Positions 35,931 through 44,611 of a stretch of DNA of 64,000 nucleotides are shown piece after piece (position 1 is the first letter of the stretch; every line of letters begins with the position of its first letter). Made by a program: the position numbers and the translations under genes. Under the pieces are notes generated by a model, which was not told where the DNA came from, did not search any database, and saw only the letters and a program-made list of their open reading frames with translations. Source of the stretch: Brevibacillus_H sp049846925 (GTDB lineage: Bacteria; Bacillota; Bacilli; Brevibacillales; Brevibacillaceae); NCBI RefSeq assembly GCF_049846925.1, contig NZ_JBNCMT010000012.1, positions 62,001 to 126,000 on the forward strand, in the 5' to 3' direction.

Positions 35931-37295
35931 CTATAGCCCATATTTTTCGATTTTCGCATATAATCCAGATTTACTGATATCAAGGATTTTTGCTGCCTCT
36001 ATCCGATTCCCGTCTACAGAAGAAAGCACTCTTTGGATCGCTTCCTTTTCAGCTATTTCCAAACTTTCTTTCAGAGTCAGGGGTGCTGACATTTCCTGCT
36101 TCTTTTCTTTTGAATTGACCGGAAGCAGCAGATGTTCTTTGCGCAGTGTCCCATCCTCCATGAGATGCAATGCACGTTCAAGCACATTACGCAATTCACG
36201 GATATTTCCTGGCCAATTATAGGAATACAGAGTATCCCACGCTTCGTCTTCAATGTTCTCGACGACCATTCCGGTAGAACTTACGAGTTGACTAAGAAGA
36301 TTGTTGGCAAGTAACGGGATATCCTCAATTCGATCTCGCAAAGGAGGGATTGGGATGGACACCACATGAAGGCGATAGTAAAGGTCTTCACGGAATTTCC
36401 CCTCGATCACCTGTTGCTTGAGATTGCGATTGGTTGATGCGATTACTCTGACATCCAGAGCGATGGGACGTGTACCCCCTACTCTTTCCACCTCTTTTTC
36501 CTGTAGTACCCGCAGCAGTTTGGCTTGCAAGGAGAGTGGCATATCCCCGATCTCATCGAGCAGAATCGTGCCATGATGAGCCAGTTCAAATCTTCCCTTT
36601 TTCCCTTTGCGTGACGCTCCGGTGAAAGCACCTTCATCATAACCGAACAGTTCTGACTCCAGCAAAGTGTCTGGAATCGCAGCACAATTGATTCGGATAA
36701 ACGGCCCCATCGCCCGATAGCTTGCAGCATGAATCGCATGGGCAAACAATTCTTTACCCGTTCCGCTTTCGCCCGTAATCAAGACGGTCGTATCGCTTTT
36801 CGCGACCCGTTTTGCCATTTGAATAATATTTTGAATCACAGGGCTTGTCCCAACGATTTCCTCAAACCGATAGACTGCACCGAATTTGGATCGGAGTTCG
36901 CCTTTATAATAATCAAGTTCCTGCTTGAGTTGTTCCACCGAAGAGGCAAGTGACTGCAAATGCTTCACATCTTGAAAGATAACCGTGCCCAGTACCGCTA
37001 CAATCTTGTCGTCTTTGTAGATCGGCACGCGATTGGCAATCATTTGCCGCCCGTTAATCTTCTGAATATCTGCGATTTCTGGTTTCCCCGTCTCAGCGAT
37101 GAGATGCATTCGGGTGTTCTCTATCACATCTGTTACATGTTTGCCAACTACATCCTCCACTCCGATAAATTGGCGGTATGCTTTATTCATCAGAACGATA
37201 TAGCCCTTGGCATCAGTAACAACAATGCACTCATGTGCTCCTTCCATTGCTACCTTGAGTATTTCAGTAGGCTCCAGATAATCTTTTGTTGACAT
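35931..37295 (-). CDS. Sigma-54-dependent activator (PAS-AAA+-Fis)
   Basis: The 454-residue protein has a PAS domain (about 10-120), a linker, an AAA+ domain with Walker A GESGTGKE (near 175), the sigma-54 contact loop GAFTGA (near 225) and an arginine-finger region. A C-terminal Fis-type HTH completes it (about 410-454, NRIEAAKILDISKSGLYAKI). It is the usual RocR/BkdR-like plan in Bacillales. It lies directly upstream of the hydroxybutyrate operon, with binding palindromes and a -24/-12 promoter between them. The PAS domain probably senses the substrate or a related metabolite. Confidence 0.93.
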   Translation of the reverse strand: MSTKDYLEPTEILKVAMEGAHECIVVTDAKGYIVLMNKAYRQFIGVEDVVGKHVTDVIENTRMHLIAETGKPEIADIQKINGRQMIANRVPIYKDDKIVAVLGTVIFQDVKHLQSLASSVEQLKQELDYYKGELRSKFGAVYRFEEIVGTSPVIQNIIQMAKRVAKSDTTVLITGESGTGKELFAHAIHAASYRAMGPFIRINCAAIPDTLLESELFGYDEGAFTGASRKGKKGRFELAHHGTILLDEIGDMPLSLQAKLLRVLQEKEVERVGGTRPIALDVRVIASTNRNLKQQVIEGKFREDLYYRLHVVSIPIPPLRDRIEDIPLLANNLLSQLVSSTGMVVENIEDEAWDTLYSYNWPGNIRELRNVLERALHLMEDGTLRKEHLLLPVNSKEKKQEMSAPLTLKESLEIAEKEAIQRVLSSVDGNRIEAAKILDISKSGLYAKIEKYGL

Positions 37296-37322
37296 TCAAG
37301 CTGCTCCTTTACTTAAACTCTA

Positions 37323-38018
37323 CTACTCAACCCAAAAACGAATCCCCAATTCTCTTTGTAGTCCTTCCTTCCCTTGATCGGTTAATACAACAGCTCTGCT
37401 GCCTGGAAGTTTCGCTATCCATCCGAGCTCAACAAAGCGAGAAGCGATACTTACCCCCAATGATCCCGAAATGTGATGGTGTCTTTCACTCCAATCGAGA
37501 CATTTTCTGGCGAAAGCACGTCGTTTTTTTCGTTGTTCTTCTACGTTTAATCCCATGTGTTTAAGCCAATCATGACCACTTGCTGTGAGTTCATACTCCT
37601 TCTCATTTTCTGTCAGGTATCCTCGTTCAAGCAACGCTTGTGAAATCGATACCCCTACTTGACCTGCCAGGTGATCGTAACATGTACGTGCAAATCTCAA
37701 CTGTTTTAATTGATCGGACTGCTTCAGGGATCGAACCTGGACTGGTGGAGCGATGGTGCTAATAGTCTCAAGCAGATAGGCAACTTGAGGATTAGCGAGG
37801 CGATAGTAACGATGCCTTCCTTGGTGTTCAACAGTCAGAAGGTTTCCTTCTACCAACTTGGCAAGATGACTGCTGGCAGTTTGCGCAGTTACTCTTGCCA
37901 GATAGGCGAGCTCCCCTGCCGGTAAAGCCCGACCATCCATCAAAGCATCCAAAATTACTGCACGAGTCGAATCAGCAAGTAACGAGGCAATATAAGAAAT
38001 ATTCGGATATGCATTCAT
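37323..38018 (-). CDS. ArsR-family transcriptional regulator
   Basis: The 231-residue protein has an N-terminal ArsR winged helix (LLADSTRAVILDALMDGRAL, VTAQTASSHLAKLVEGNLL, HRYYRL) and a longer C-terminal part (about 110-231). The C-terminal part contains two similar helical motifs around SISQALLERGYL and SIASRFVELGWI. No metal-binding ELCVCDL motif is present, so it is a non-metal member. It may regulate the divergent DinB gene 76 nt away. Confidence 0.85.
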   Translation of the reverse strand: MNAYPNISYIASLLADSTRAVILDALMDGRALPAGELAYLARVTAQTASSHLAKLVEGNLLTVEHQGRHRYYRLANPQVAYLLETISTIAPPVQVRSLKQSDQLKQLRFARTCYDHLAGQVGVSISQALLERGYLTENEKEYELTASGHDWLKHMGLNVEEQRKKRRAFARKCLDWSERHHHISGSLGVSIASRFVELGWIAKLPGSRAVVLTDQGKEGLQRELGIRFWVE

Positions 38019-38094
38019 ACTTCGATGATAGACGTAGTGTTAATTTATTACAATAGTACTGTGGCATTTCACTATTAATTGGAGGCAGAAAATC

Positions 38095-38568
38095 ATGAAT
38101 GCACGTGAAGCTATCATACTTAACCTAACTGAAACGAGAAGACGCTCTATCAAGCTATGGCGCAGTTTGCCTGATGAATGGCTGCCTTGGAGACCTGATA
38201 AAGATGCCATGTCTTTTGGAGAAATGATTCGCCATGTTTGGACTGGTTCTTATGACTACCTGATCATAGTACAAAATAATGGTTCAATAGATAAAAAAGA
38301 ACCCCAACCCTATCAGGATGAACCGATTGTCTCTGCTGATAAAGAAATTTCGATGTCTGAGACTTACTTTCAAAATCTTATCAGTTATGTAGAAGCCTTA
38401 ACGGAAGAAGAGTTATCTACGAGGCTAATTGACCGCAGCTATGTTGGATATCAGCGATATTTGGGTGATATGTTGATGCGGATTGCCTATCATGACTCTG
38501 TACACACTGGTCAATTTCTTCAATACATGAGAATGGTTGGTCTGGAGCGACCGCTTATTTGGGATTAA
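38095..38568 (+). CDS. DinB-family protein
   Basis: The 157-residue protein has a DinB/YfiT-like four-helix bundle with metal-ligand histidines at IRHVWTGSYDY (near 42) and YHDSVHTGQFLQYMR (near 135-140). Such proteins are often thiol transferases (bacillithiol S-transferase relatives) or of unknown role. TTGGAGG lies 9 nt upstream of the ATG. It is divergent from an ArsR regulator. Confidence 0.82.
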   Translation: MNAREAIILNLTETRRRSIKLWRSLPDEWLPWRPDKDAMSFGEMIRHVWTGSYDYLIIVQNNGSIDKKEPQPYQDEPIVSADKEISMSETYFQNLISYVEALTEEELSTRLIDRSYVGYQRYLGDMLMRIAYHDSVHTGQFLQYMRMVGLERPLIWD

Positions 38569-38630
38569 TACGTCTATTCCAAACTCTTTCTTTGTCATAT
38601 TTTGTATAACAAAGACTGGAGTGATGGAAG

Positions 38631-38915
38631 GTGCGTAAAAAGAAGCCAGTACAAACTCGTAGAACAGAAGAGGGTTTTTGCCTGTACGGAAGATGGTGCG
38701 GATTAAATTGTAGTGGCCCTGGGAAGCCGATTGACTCGGTCGACAGATGCTGTATGAAGCACGATAAATGCTACGACAAATATGGCAAGTTCAATCTCAG
38801 TTGTGATAAAAAATTTATGAAATGCCTCAAGTCAAAAATCAATCTCTTTACGAAACAAGGCAGAATGGCAGCAGCAATGTACTCTTTCTATAAAGCAAAG
38901 ACTCTGACAAAATAG
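38631..38915 (+). CDS. Phospholipase A2-like small protein
   Basis: The 94-residue protein contains a nearly complete PLA2 core. The calcium loop YGRWCGLNCSGPGKP is followed by DSVDRCCMKHDKCYDKYG, with the catalytic His44-Asp45 pair. Six or seven cysteines could form disulfides as in secreted PLA2. The N-terminus (MRKKKPVQTRR) is basic and has no signal peptide. The start is GTG at 38631 with GGAG 9 nt upstream. Enzymes with this motif release a fatty acid from phospholipids. It stands alone, 62 nt after the DinB gene. Confidence 0.82.
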   Translation: MRKKKPVQTRRTEEGFCLYGRWCGLNCSGPGKPIDSVDRCCMKHDKCYDKYGKFNLSCDKKFMKCLKSKINLFTKQGRMAAAMYSFYKAKTLTK

Positions 38916-38944
38916 GCAATGAAAATCTGGAACAAAATTTCTCC

Positions 38945-38998
38945 AAAAAACAGGTCTGCTCCTTGGGGTAATATCCCTGTAGGAACAGACCTTTCTTC
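38945..38998. terminator. Bidirectional terminator
   Basis: AGGTCTG-CTCCT pairs with AGGA-CAGACCT. T runs follow on both strands. It lies between convergent genes. Confidence 0.88.
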
Positions 38999-39038
38999 TT
39001 TAATACCTTCGATCACGGAGAGTCTGAGCAGAAATCTA

Positions 39039-39686
39039 TTAAAATTTATCCGGGAATTGCTTCATAATCCCTTCTGAAAGGGTATCAGCCAACACAAAGA
39101 GATGGTCCAGTCCTTTATCAAAGGCGATAATTTCTCCGTCCCAATCCTTTTTCAATCTTGCTGTGAGAATATCTGCCACCTGTTGCAAATGCGTATGCCA
39201 CAATTCTTTCATTTTTTGTTTCGGCCAATTGGGGTTGGCGCTGCTGAGAAATTCGGTGATATCATCAGCGTTTCGATACCACTCTGTATTGGATTTTTTT
39301 AAGCGAGCCTGGTCTCCCTTTTTGGCAGCATCCACGATTTGACCTGCGATCAAGATGTGTTCTTTTAACAGTTCAGCCAGCCGATTTCCAGCCGCATCCC
39401 CATAATACGGCTTGATCGCATTCCCTATTTCCTGCTGATTTCGGAGCAGCCTTGCCAGTACCTGTTTTTGATCTTTCATTCCTGCCACTGCACTGACGAT
39501 ATAATTTCTTGTCCAAACCGCATGGTCAGTCCACAGTTTTCTCATATTTTCCTTTAGTTGTACTGCCGATTGGTTCAAGCATTGCTGTTGAGCCGTTTGT
39601 CCTTCTTGTGCAACTACCTGTATGGGTGAAAAAATCAAAGCAACAGCCATGATCAAAAATGTAATCTTCCAGAGCTGTTTCATCAT
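39039..39686 (-). CDS. Secreted helical protein of unknown function
   Basis: The 215-residue protein has a signal peptide (KQLWKITFLIMAVALIFSP, cleavage near VVAQ) and a mature part that is almost all helical. It carries repeated W, H and D motifs (LWTDHAVWTRNYIVSAVAG, NTEWYRNADDITEFLSSANP, LWHTHLQQVADILTARL). The two similar halves suggest a four-helix bundle. I do not know a function. GGAG precedes the ATG pair at 39686. Confidence 0.75.
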   Translation of the reverse strand: MMKQLWKITFLIMAVALIFSPIQVVAQEGQTAQQQCLNQSAVQLKENMRKLWTDHAVWTRNYIVSAVAGMKDQKQVLARLLRNQQEIGNAIKPYYGDAAGNRLAELLKEHILIAGQIVDAAKKGDQARLKKSNTEWYRNADDITEFLSSANPNWPKQKMKELWHTHLQQVADILTARLKKDWDGEIIAFDKGLDHLFVLADTLSEGIMKQFPDKF

Positions 39687-39790
39687 TCATCTCTTCTCCT
39701 TTAAAGGATTTACTTGGAAATTTCACCGTTATTTTTTTACCAAATGGCTTTAATCATTCTTTTACGTAGAGGTAATTATCTCCAAAAAAC

Positions 39791-39843
39791 AAAAAAAGAC
39801 TGCCATACGATGCGCCTTCGATAAGACGGACCATACGCAGTCT
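39791..39843 (-). terminator. Terminator of the M48 peptidase gene
   Basis: On the - strand AGACTGC and GCAGTCT close a long arm that also pairs GTATG/CATAC, then TTTTTTT. It starts about 10 nt after the stop. Confidence 0.85.
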
Positions 39844-39853
39844 CAACTTTCTG

Positions 39854-40621
39854 CTAATTCTGCACTTCAAAAAACTGAGGAAATTTTTTTAACCTCTCAA
39901 TCTCCATAATCCGTAATGGTAGCGGAGGATGAGTGGACATCACATGGCTTAGCCAGACAAAAAATCCTCTTTCCTTGTTGCTTTGCATCAGATAGTCAGC
40001 ACGATTCATTCGTTTGTAAAGAATTTTTCCGATTGCCAGGATACTCAGGCCATTCATGGCAGCTTCTGGATTACCGGTGTAGACAGCAGCCATGCGGTCA
40101 CATGTATATTCGCACGCTCGTGAGTAGGCATTCCCCAGAAACGGCACCCATAGAGCAGGCAGGATTAATAATTGCTTGGAAACGTGTTTTCGTTTGATAT
40201 GCGCCAATTCATGGGCAATGACAAAGGTTAGTTCTTCTTCCCCTTCTGCCTCGATCAACTCAACAATATCAGAATAGAGTACGACAAAGTTACGTCCAAA
40301 AAATCGGGTAGCGAATGCATTCAAAATCCCGTTTGATTGGATGATGAATACATCGGGAATCTCTCGAATATCGAGTTGCCGACACAGGTCTACCACTTTT
40401 TTATGTATGATGGGGAACTGCATTTCAGTCAGCTTCACACCATTGCTGCGGATACTGCCGATCATCAAACCATGTAAAAAAAACGTAATCAAGACGCCGA
40501 TGATAATATAAAAAATTCCTACAAGAGAGATTATCAAGGAAAGATAAATGATGACGCTAACAATAACGGCAATTGTAAAATACGTTTTTTCATTTTCATG
40601 AATCAGCCTGTTTTCGTGCAT
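39854..40621 (-). CDS. M48-family membrane metalloprotease
   Basis: The 255-residue protein has two N-terminal membrane helices (about 12-55). The zinc motif HELAH is near 147 and the third ligand lies in CEYTCDRMAA, as in HtpX/Ste24-type peptidases. A further hydrophobic stretch lies at about 160-175. Such enzymes clear misfolded membrane proteins. The family is normally 270-300 residues, so this is a short form. GGGGG precedes the ATG. Confidence 0.88.
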   Translation of the reverse strand: MHENRLIHENEKTYFTIAVIVSVIIYLSLIISLVGIFYIIIGVLITFFLHGLMIGSIRSNGVKLTEMQFPIIHKKVVDLCRQLDIREIPDVFIIQSNGILNAFATRFFGRNFVVLYSDIVELIEAEGEEELTFVIAHELAHIKRKHVSKQLLILPALWVPFLGNAYSRACEYTCDRMAAVYTGNPEAAMNGLSILAIGKILYKRMNRADYLMQSNKERGFFVWLSHVMSTHPPLPLRIMEIERLKKFPQFFEVQN

Positions 40622-40730
40622 AATCTGCCCCCTGCCCTATTTCGATTATTATTTATTTTTACACTATTTTACATAATGCACATAATTATACTCCCTGTTT
40701 CAACAAAAATCTACAATTCCATAGATAGTA

Positions 40731-40763
40731 AAACCCTCTCCCAATAAATCTGAGAGAGGGTTC
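40731..40763 (-). terminator. Rho-independent terminator
   Basis: On the - strand AACCCTCTC pairs with GAGAGGGTT, followed by TTA. It follows the secreted protein gene at 40777. Confidence 0.8.
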
Positions 40764-40776
40764 TTCTGATCATTTC

Positions 40777-41469
40777 CTAGTTAAGATCGACACTTCCAAT
40801 TTGCTCGGCACCATTAGCACCCGCATGGAATATGTTTAATTTGCCGTCCTGCTCAACAACTACATATGGACAGCAATCATACAAAACGAGTCCTCTTAAT
40901 TTTCCCTCGACACGAATGGACTCATGGTACCCCTTGCTTAGATCATCATAGTCATTTGCAGTAGAGACTACTACTTCTTTTCCAATCTGGTCTGCATAAT
41001 GATGTTTTGTTTTGCTGACGATTTTCTTTTTGGCTACGGGATAAATCCGTCCTGCATCGTATGCATCAATCGTGTTGTCTGCCTGACTGTTATCGGGATC
41101 GTCAAACTTCGGCCACAAGTCGCTGAACACAATGTACTCGCTTTTGGACTTTTTCACGGCGATCAGTGGGATTGCCATTTCGTTGCCATCAGGAGTATGT
41201 AATTTCAGTACGAACAGGTCGCTAAGCGGCCCCAATTGTCCTTCTCCTTTTGTTTGGAAGAGAGGATTCTCATTTTGGAAGACGAAAACACGGTTGTTGA
41301 TTTGCAGGGCATTGAATTCCCCTTCTGACTCCAGCAGAATCTTGTTATTGTTTGAAGCCTCCAGCACTTGTCTCTCTCCGGCTGCGCTTGCAAGTCCCGG
41401 GATGGCCAATGTTGCGATCAATGCTGCACTGGATAACAGCTTACATCCTTTAGAAAAATAGCTATTCAT
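40777..41469 (-). CDS. Secreted protein of unknown function
   Basis: The ~230-residue protein has a signal peptide (FSKGCKLLSSAALIATLAIPG, shown in part, cleavage near LASA). The mature part is beta-rich, with an acidic DDPDNSQADNTIDAYD stretch and a Cys-Cys pair in YDCCPYVVV. No family recognised. ATG 41469 follows GGAGG at 8 nt; an upstream TTG at 41484 overlaps that site. Confidence 0.72.
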   Translation of the reverse strand: MNSYFSKGCKLLSSAALIATLAIPGLASAAGERQVLEASNNNKILLESEGEFNALQINNRVFVFQNENPLFQTKGEGQLGPLSDLFVLKLHTPDGNEMAIPLIAVKKSKSEYIVFSDLWPKFDDPDNSQADNTIDAYDAGRIYPVAKKKIVSKTKHHYADQIGKEVVVSTANDYDDLSKGYHESIRVEGKLRGLVLYDCCPYVVVEQDGKLNIFHAGANGAEQIGSVDLN

Positions 41470-41592
41470 GTTTGTTACCTCCAATAAATGTAAAATCTAT
41501 TTCTAATATTAGAGTCATAACATTTAGAATGAAATAGGAAATTTTGGCTATTTTTCCCAACAAAACAGGAATTGACAGGGATTAAGCAAGGA

Positions 41593-43305
41593 CTACAGTT
41601 TAAATTTGCTCGTTAGTGCTTGCAGGTCTTGAGCCATTTGGGCAAGTGATTGAGAAGAGCTTGATATTTCTTCAACTGATGCCAGTTGTTCCTGAGAAGC
41701 AGCAACGACCATTTGGGAACTGCTTGATGCCTCTTTTGCCACCTGCTCCATTTCCTCAACAGATGCTGCCACTTCTTCGGTGGTGGCAGACATTTCTTCT
41801 GCACTTGCTGACACCTCTTGAATTTGCTCGGCCACGAGCTGCACACTGCGCAGAATTTTTTGAAATGCTTCACCTGCCTGATTTACGATAACTATGCCTG
41901 CTTCGACGTCTTTATTCCCTTTATCCATAGAAATGATGGCTTGATTGGTATCGGATTGAATTTCGCCAATCAACTTCGAAATATGATCAGCAGAGTTTTT
42001 GCTTTGCTCTGCCAGTTTTCTCACTTCATCAGCAACAATGGAGAACCCTCGCCCATGTTCACCTGCACGTGCTGCTTCAATGGCAGCATTCAAAGCTAAC
42101 AAATTGGTTTGCCCAGCAATCGCTGTAATCACTTCAACAAATTGCCCGATTTGTTTGGAGCGTTCATTCAATTGTTCAACAACCTGCGCTGAGTCTTGAA
42201 CAGATGCTTGGATCTCATTCATCTGAGTGACTACTTTGGAAATAACTACATTCCCGTCTTCAGCAGTTTTGGAAGCTTCCAGAGAAGATTCGGCAACGCT
42301 CGAAGACGACTCGGCAATCCGTTGAATTCCACTTGCCATTTCTTCCATTGCTCTTGCACTTTCTTCTGATTTATGCAACTGTGTTTGGGCTCCTGTGGCC
42401 ACTTCTTGAATCGAATGAGCAATCTGGTTTGTTGCTTGTGTCGTTTGTTCAGCGCTTGCCGATAACTGCTCAGAGCTTGCCGCCAAATTGACCGCATTGG
42501 AACTGACACTTTGAATAATTAGTCGGATGCCTGAAATCATCTCGTTAAAGTCATTGGTTAATTGGCCGATTTCATCTTTTGATCGATACGTTCCCTCAAC
42601 AGATAAATCGCCTTGGCTTGCTTTTCTCATCAATTCTTGCAGCATCCTGACCGGAGTTGTAATCTGACGGGTGATCACAAGACCGATGCTGAGGCAAAGG
42701 ATAACAGCTAAAATAGTAGCTGCCAAAATCAAATTTGTGGAGAAACGATATGTTTCGTCATTACTTGTATTTAGCGACTGTGCACCCTCGATATTCAACT
42801 GAGCTAAATCACTTAGCAGTTTGTTTAATTGTTCACGAACAGGCGCTACCTCTGACGTGTAAATCTGGTAGGCGTCATTGTTATGATTTTCCATCGCCAA
42901 TTTTATGGCTTTATCACGAGCTCCGTTAAATCGGGGCATCATCATTTTGTATTGATCAACGATTGCCTTTTCCTTGAATTCCAGTTCTGATTTCTCATAT
43001 TGATTCATTAAATCAATATTTTCATGAACCCGCTCTTCAATAGCCTTCTTCAATTCCTGATTTTTGCTTTGGTCGACGTTAATCATCAATTCAAGAGTAA
43101 ACGAATCGATGGCACGATTATTTATTCTCATCTTGTTGAGCATGTCGATGGGAAGCAAGTTATTATCATACATCGAGTCAGAATTGACTTTGATATTCTG
43201 CATATTGTAATAACCTGTAATACCAACACCAACAAGAAAAATAACAGCAATCAGTAGCAATACCAAAATTTTCATGAAAGTAGTAAGATTTCGAAACGAT
43301 AACAT
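41593..43305 (-). CDS. Methyl-accepting chemotaxis protein
   Basis: The 570-residue protein has membrane helix 1 (about 12-32), a four-helix-bundle sensor domain (about 35-185), membrane helix 2 (about 188-208) and a HAMP domain (about 210-262). The long cytoplasmic signalling coiled coil has the conserved hairpin tip EVITAIAGQTNLLALNAAIE. It couples ligand sensing to CheA and CheW. The ligand is unknown. It stands alone. Confidence 0.95.
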   Translation of the reverse strand: MLSFRNLTTFMKILVLLLIAVIFLVGVGITGYYNMQNIKVNSDSMYDNNLLPIDMLNKMRINNRAIDSFTLELMINVDQSKNQELKKAIEERVHENIDLMNQYEKSELEFKEKAIVDQYKMMMPRFNGARDKAIKLAMENHNNDAYQIYTSEVAPVREQLNKLLSDLAQLNIEGAQSLNTSNDETYRFSTNLILAATILAVILCLSIGLVITRQITTPVRMLQELMRKASQGDLSVEGTYRSKDEIGQLTNDFNEMISGIRLIIQSVSSNAVNLAASSEQLSASAEQTTQATNQIAHSIQEVATGAQTQLHKSEESARAMEEMASGIQRIAESSSSVAESSLEASKTAEDGNVVISKVVTQMNEIQASVQDSAQVVEQLNERSKQIGQFVEVITAIAGQTNLLALNAAIEAARAGEHGRGFSIVADEVRKLAEQSKNSADHISKLIGEIQSDTNQAIISMDKGNKDVEAGIVIVNQAGEAFQKILRSVQLVAEQIQEVSASAEEMSATTEEVAASVEEMEQVAKEASSSSQMVVAASQEQLASVEEISSSSQSLAQMAQDLQALTSKFKL

Positions 43306-43444
43306 AATAAGTCAGTTCCTTTCTTGTCTGAATATAGTTACAGTTCTGCCTCGACATGTAACAAAATTCCCTTTTTTGACTTTAATTAAACAATTTTTAA
43401 CGAAATTAATTTTTCATGTGTAGGAACAATGACATATGGCAGGC

Positions 43445-43474
43445 TTGATAATGGACAAGAAAAGTAATTATTAT
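43445..43474 (+). promoter_or_regulatory. Candidate SigA promoter of the six-gene cluster
   Basis: TTGATA (43445-43450) and TATTAT (43469-43474) are 18 bp apart. They lie about 140 nt before the first gene. The gap 43306-43615 otherwise holds AT-rich sequence and the structured leader described next. Confidence 0.4.
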
Positions 43475-43521
43475 TTAGAAGTAATGCTAAAATACCCACC
43501 TGACATTAGCTATCGCTGGCG

Positions 43522-43592
43522 GTCGACTAATCACAACATCCGTGTTGCATCGTCGACACTCGCACGTCCTGTGCATCGCCGGGCGGGGCCCC
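43522..43592 (+). promoter_or_regulatory. GC-rich structured leader before the FabH-like gene
   Basis: The stretch is far more GC-rich than its surroundings. GTCGAC at 43522 and again at 43552 (30 bp apart) could pair around the hairpin CAACA-tccg-TGTTG. A second hairpin GCAC-GTGC follows (43562-43574), then GGGGCCCC (43585-43592). GCATCG occurs twice. It could be a structured 5' leader or a degenerate repeat; no known riboswitch class is recognised. Confidence 0.35.
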
Positions 43593-43615
43593 AAACTGTT
43601 AAAAAGAGAAAGAAG

Positions 43616-44611
43616 ATGGAAAAAATGAGAAATTGCAAGATTATAGCCACCGGTAAGTATCTTCCAGAACGAATCGTCTTCTCAAATGAACTCGATCGAG
43701 AGCTTGGGTTAAAAGAAGGCTGGACATATAAAAAGTCAGGAATTGTCTCCAGACGGTATGTAACTGATGAAACCAATTCTTCTATGGGAGCCATTGCGGT
43801 CAAGCGGGCTTTGGACCAGGCCGGGCTCACCTTTCGTGACATAGATGCGCTTATCTATACAAGTGGTTCTATTGAACAGGCTATCCCCTCTACGGCTTCA
43901 CTGATTCAGGAACAATTGGGCGAGTTGGAGTCGGGTGTCCCCTGTTTTGATATCAATTCCACTTGCCTGAGTTTTGTTACCGGATTGGATCACCTATCCT
44001 ACGCCATCCATTTTGGACGGTACAAACGGGTTGTTTTCGTTGCATCGGAAATTGCCTCCATTGCGCTCGATTATGAAAAGCCTGAAAGTTCCGTATTGTT
44101 CGGGGATGGAGCCGTTGCTGTCATCGTAGAAAAATCGGAAGACAGCTCCAAAATTCTTGCTTCCCGCATGGAAACCTACTCCAAAGGAGCCCACCAATCG
44201 GAAATTCTTGCAGGCGGAACAAAGATTCACCCTCGGACATACAGTGAGTCCACTAAGCGAAACTTCGTCTTTCAGATGGATGGCAGGGCCATTTTTCGGC
44301 TCAGTTCCCGTCTGATCGAAGGATTTATGGAACGGTTCCTTGCTGAAGGCAACCTGCAAATGAGCGATATTGATTTTGTCATCCCGCATCAGGCAAGCGG
44401 AATGGCCATGCGAATCATGAGGGAGAAGTTAGGAATTCCTGCCGAAAAATTCATGGACATTATAGAGGACCACGGCAACATGATCGCCGCCTCCATCCCT
44501 TGTGCTTTGCATGAAGCCATCGAGCGTGGACGGATCAAACGGGGAGATAAAGTCATGCTTATCGGAACGTCTGCCGGGCTTTCTTTAGGGGGGCTTGTTT
44601 TTGAATATTAA
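43616..44611 (+). CDS. FabH-like 3-oxoacyl-ACP synthase III (thiolase fold)
   Basis: The 331-residue protein has the KAS III triad: Cys117 in DINSTCLSF, His259 in VIPHQASG and Asn289 in DHGNMIAASIP. The C-terminus GTSAGLSLGGLVFEY is typical. Such enzymes condense an acyl thioester with malonyl-ACP, or, in OleA-like cases, join two acyl chains. The open frame extends to 43436, but that extension runs through a GC-rich structured leader with no protein-like pattern; ATG 43616 gives the normal length (ATG 43625 also possible). It is the first gene of a six-gene cluster and overlaps the next gene. Confidence 0.88.
   Translation: MEKMRNCKIIATGKYLPERIVFSNELDRELGLKEGWTYKKSGIVSRRYVTDETNSSMGAIAVKRALDQAGLTFRDIDALIYTSGSIEQAIPSTASLIQEQLGELESGVPCFDINSTCLSFVTGLDHLSYAIHFGRYKRVVFVASEIASIALDYEKPESSVLFGDGAVAVIVEKSEDSSKILASRMETYSKGAHQSEILAGGTKIHPRTYSESTKRNFVFQMDGRAIFRLSSRLIEGFMERFLAEGNLQMSDIDFVIPHQASGMAMRIMREKLGIPAEKFMDIIEDHGNMIAASIPCALHEAIERGRIKRGDKVMLIGTSAGLSLGGLVFEY

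Noticed and set aside
43436..43615. N-terminal extension of the FabH-like protein by 60 residues
   Set aside because: It has no counterpart in the family, runs through the structured GC-rich leader and overlaps the likely promoter.
44595..44600. TTG 44595 as start of the ATP-grasp gene
   Set aside because: It is only 1 nt from the G-rich Shine-Dalgarno; TTG 44601 has proper spacing.
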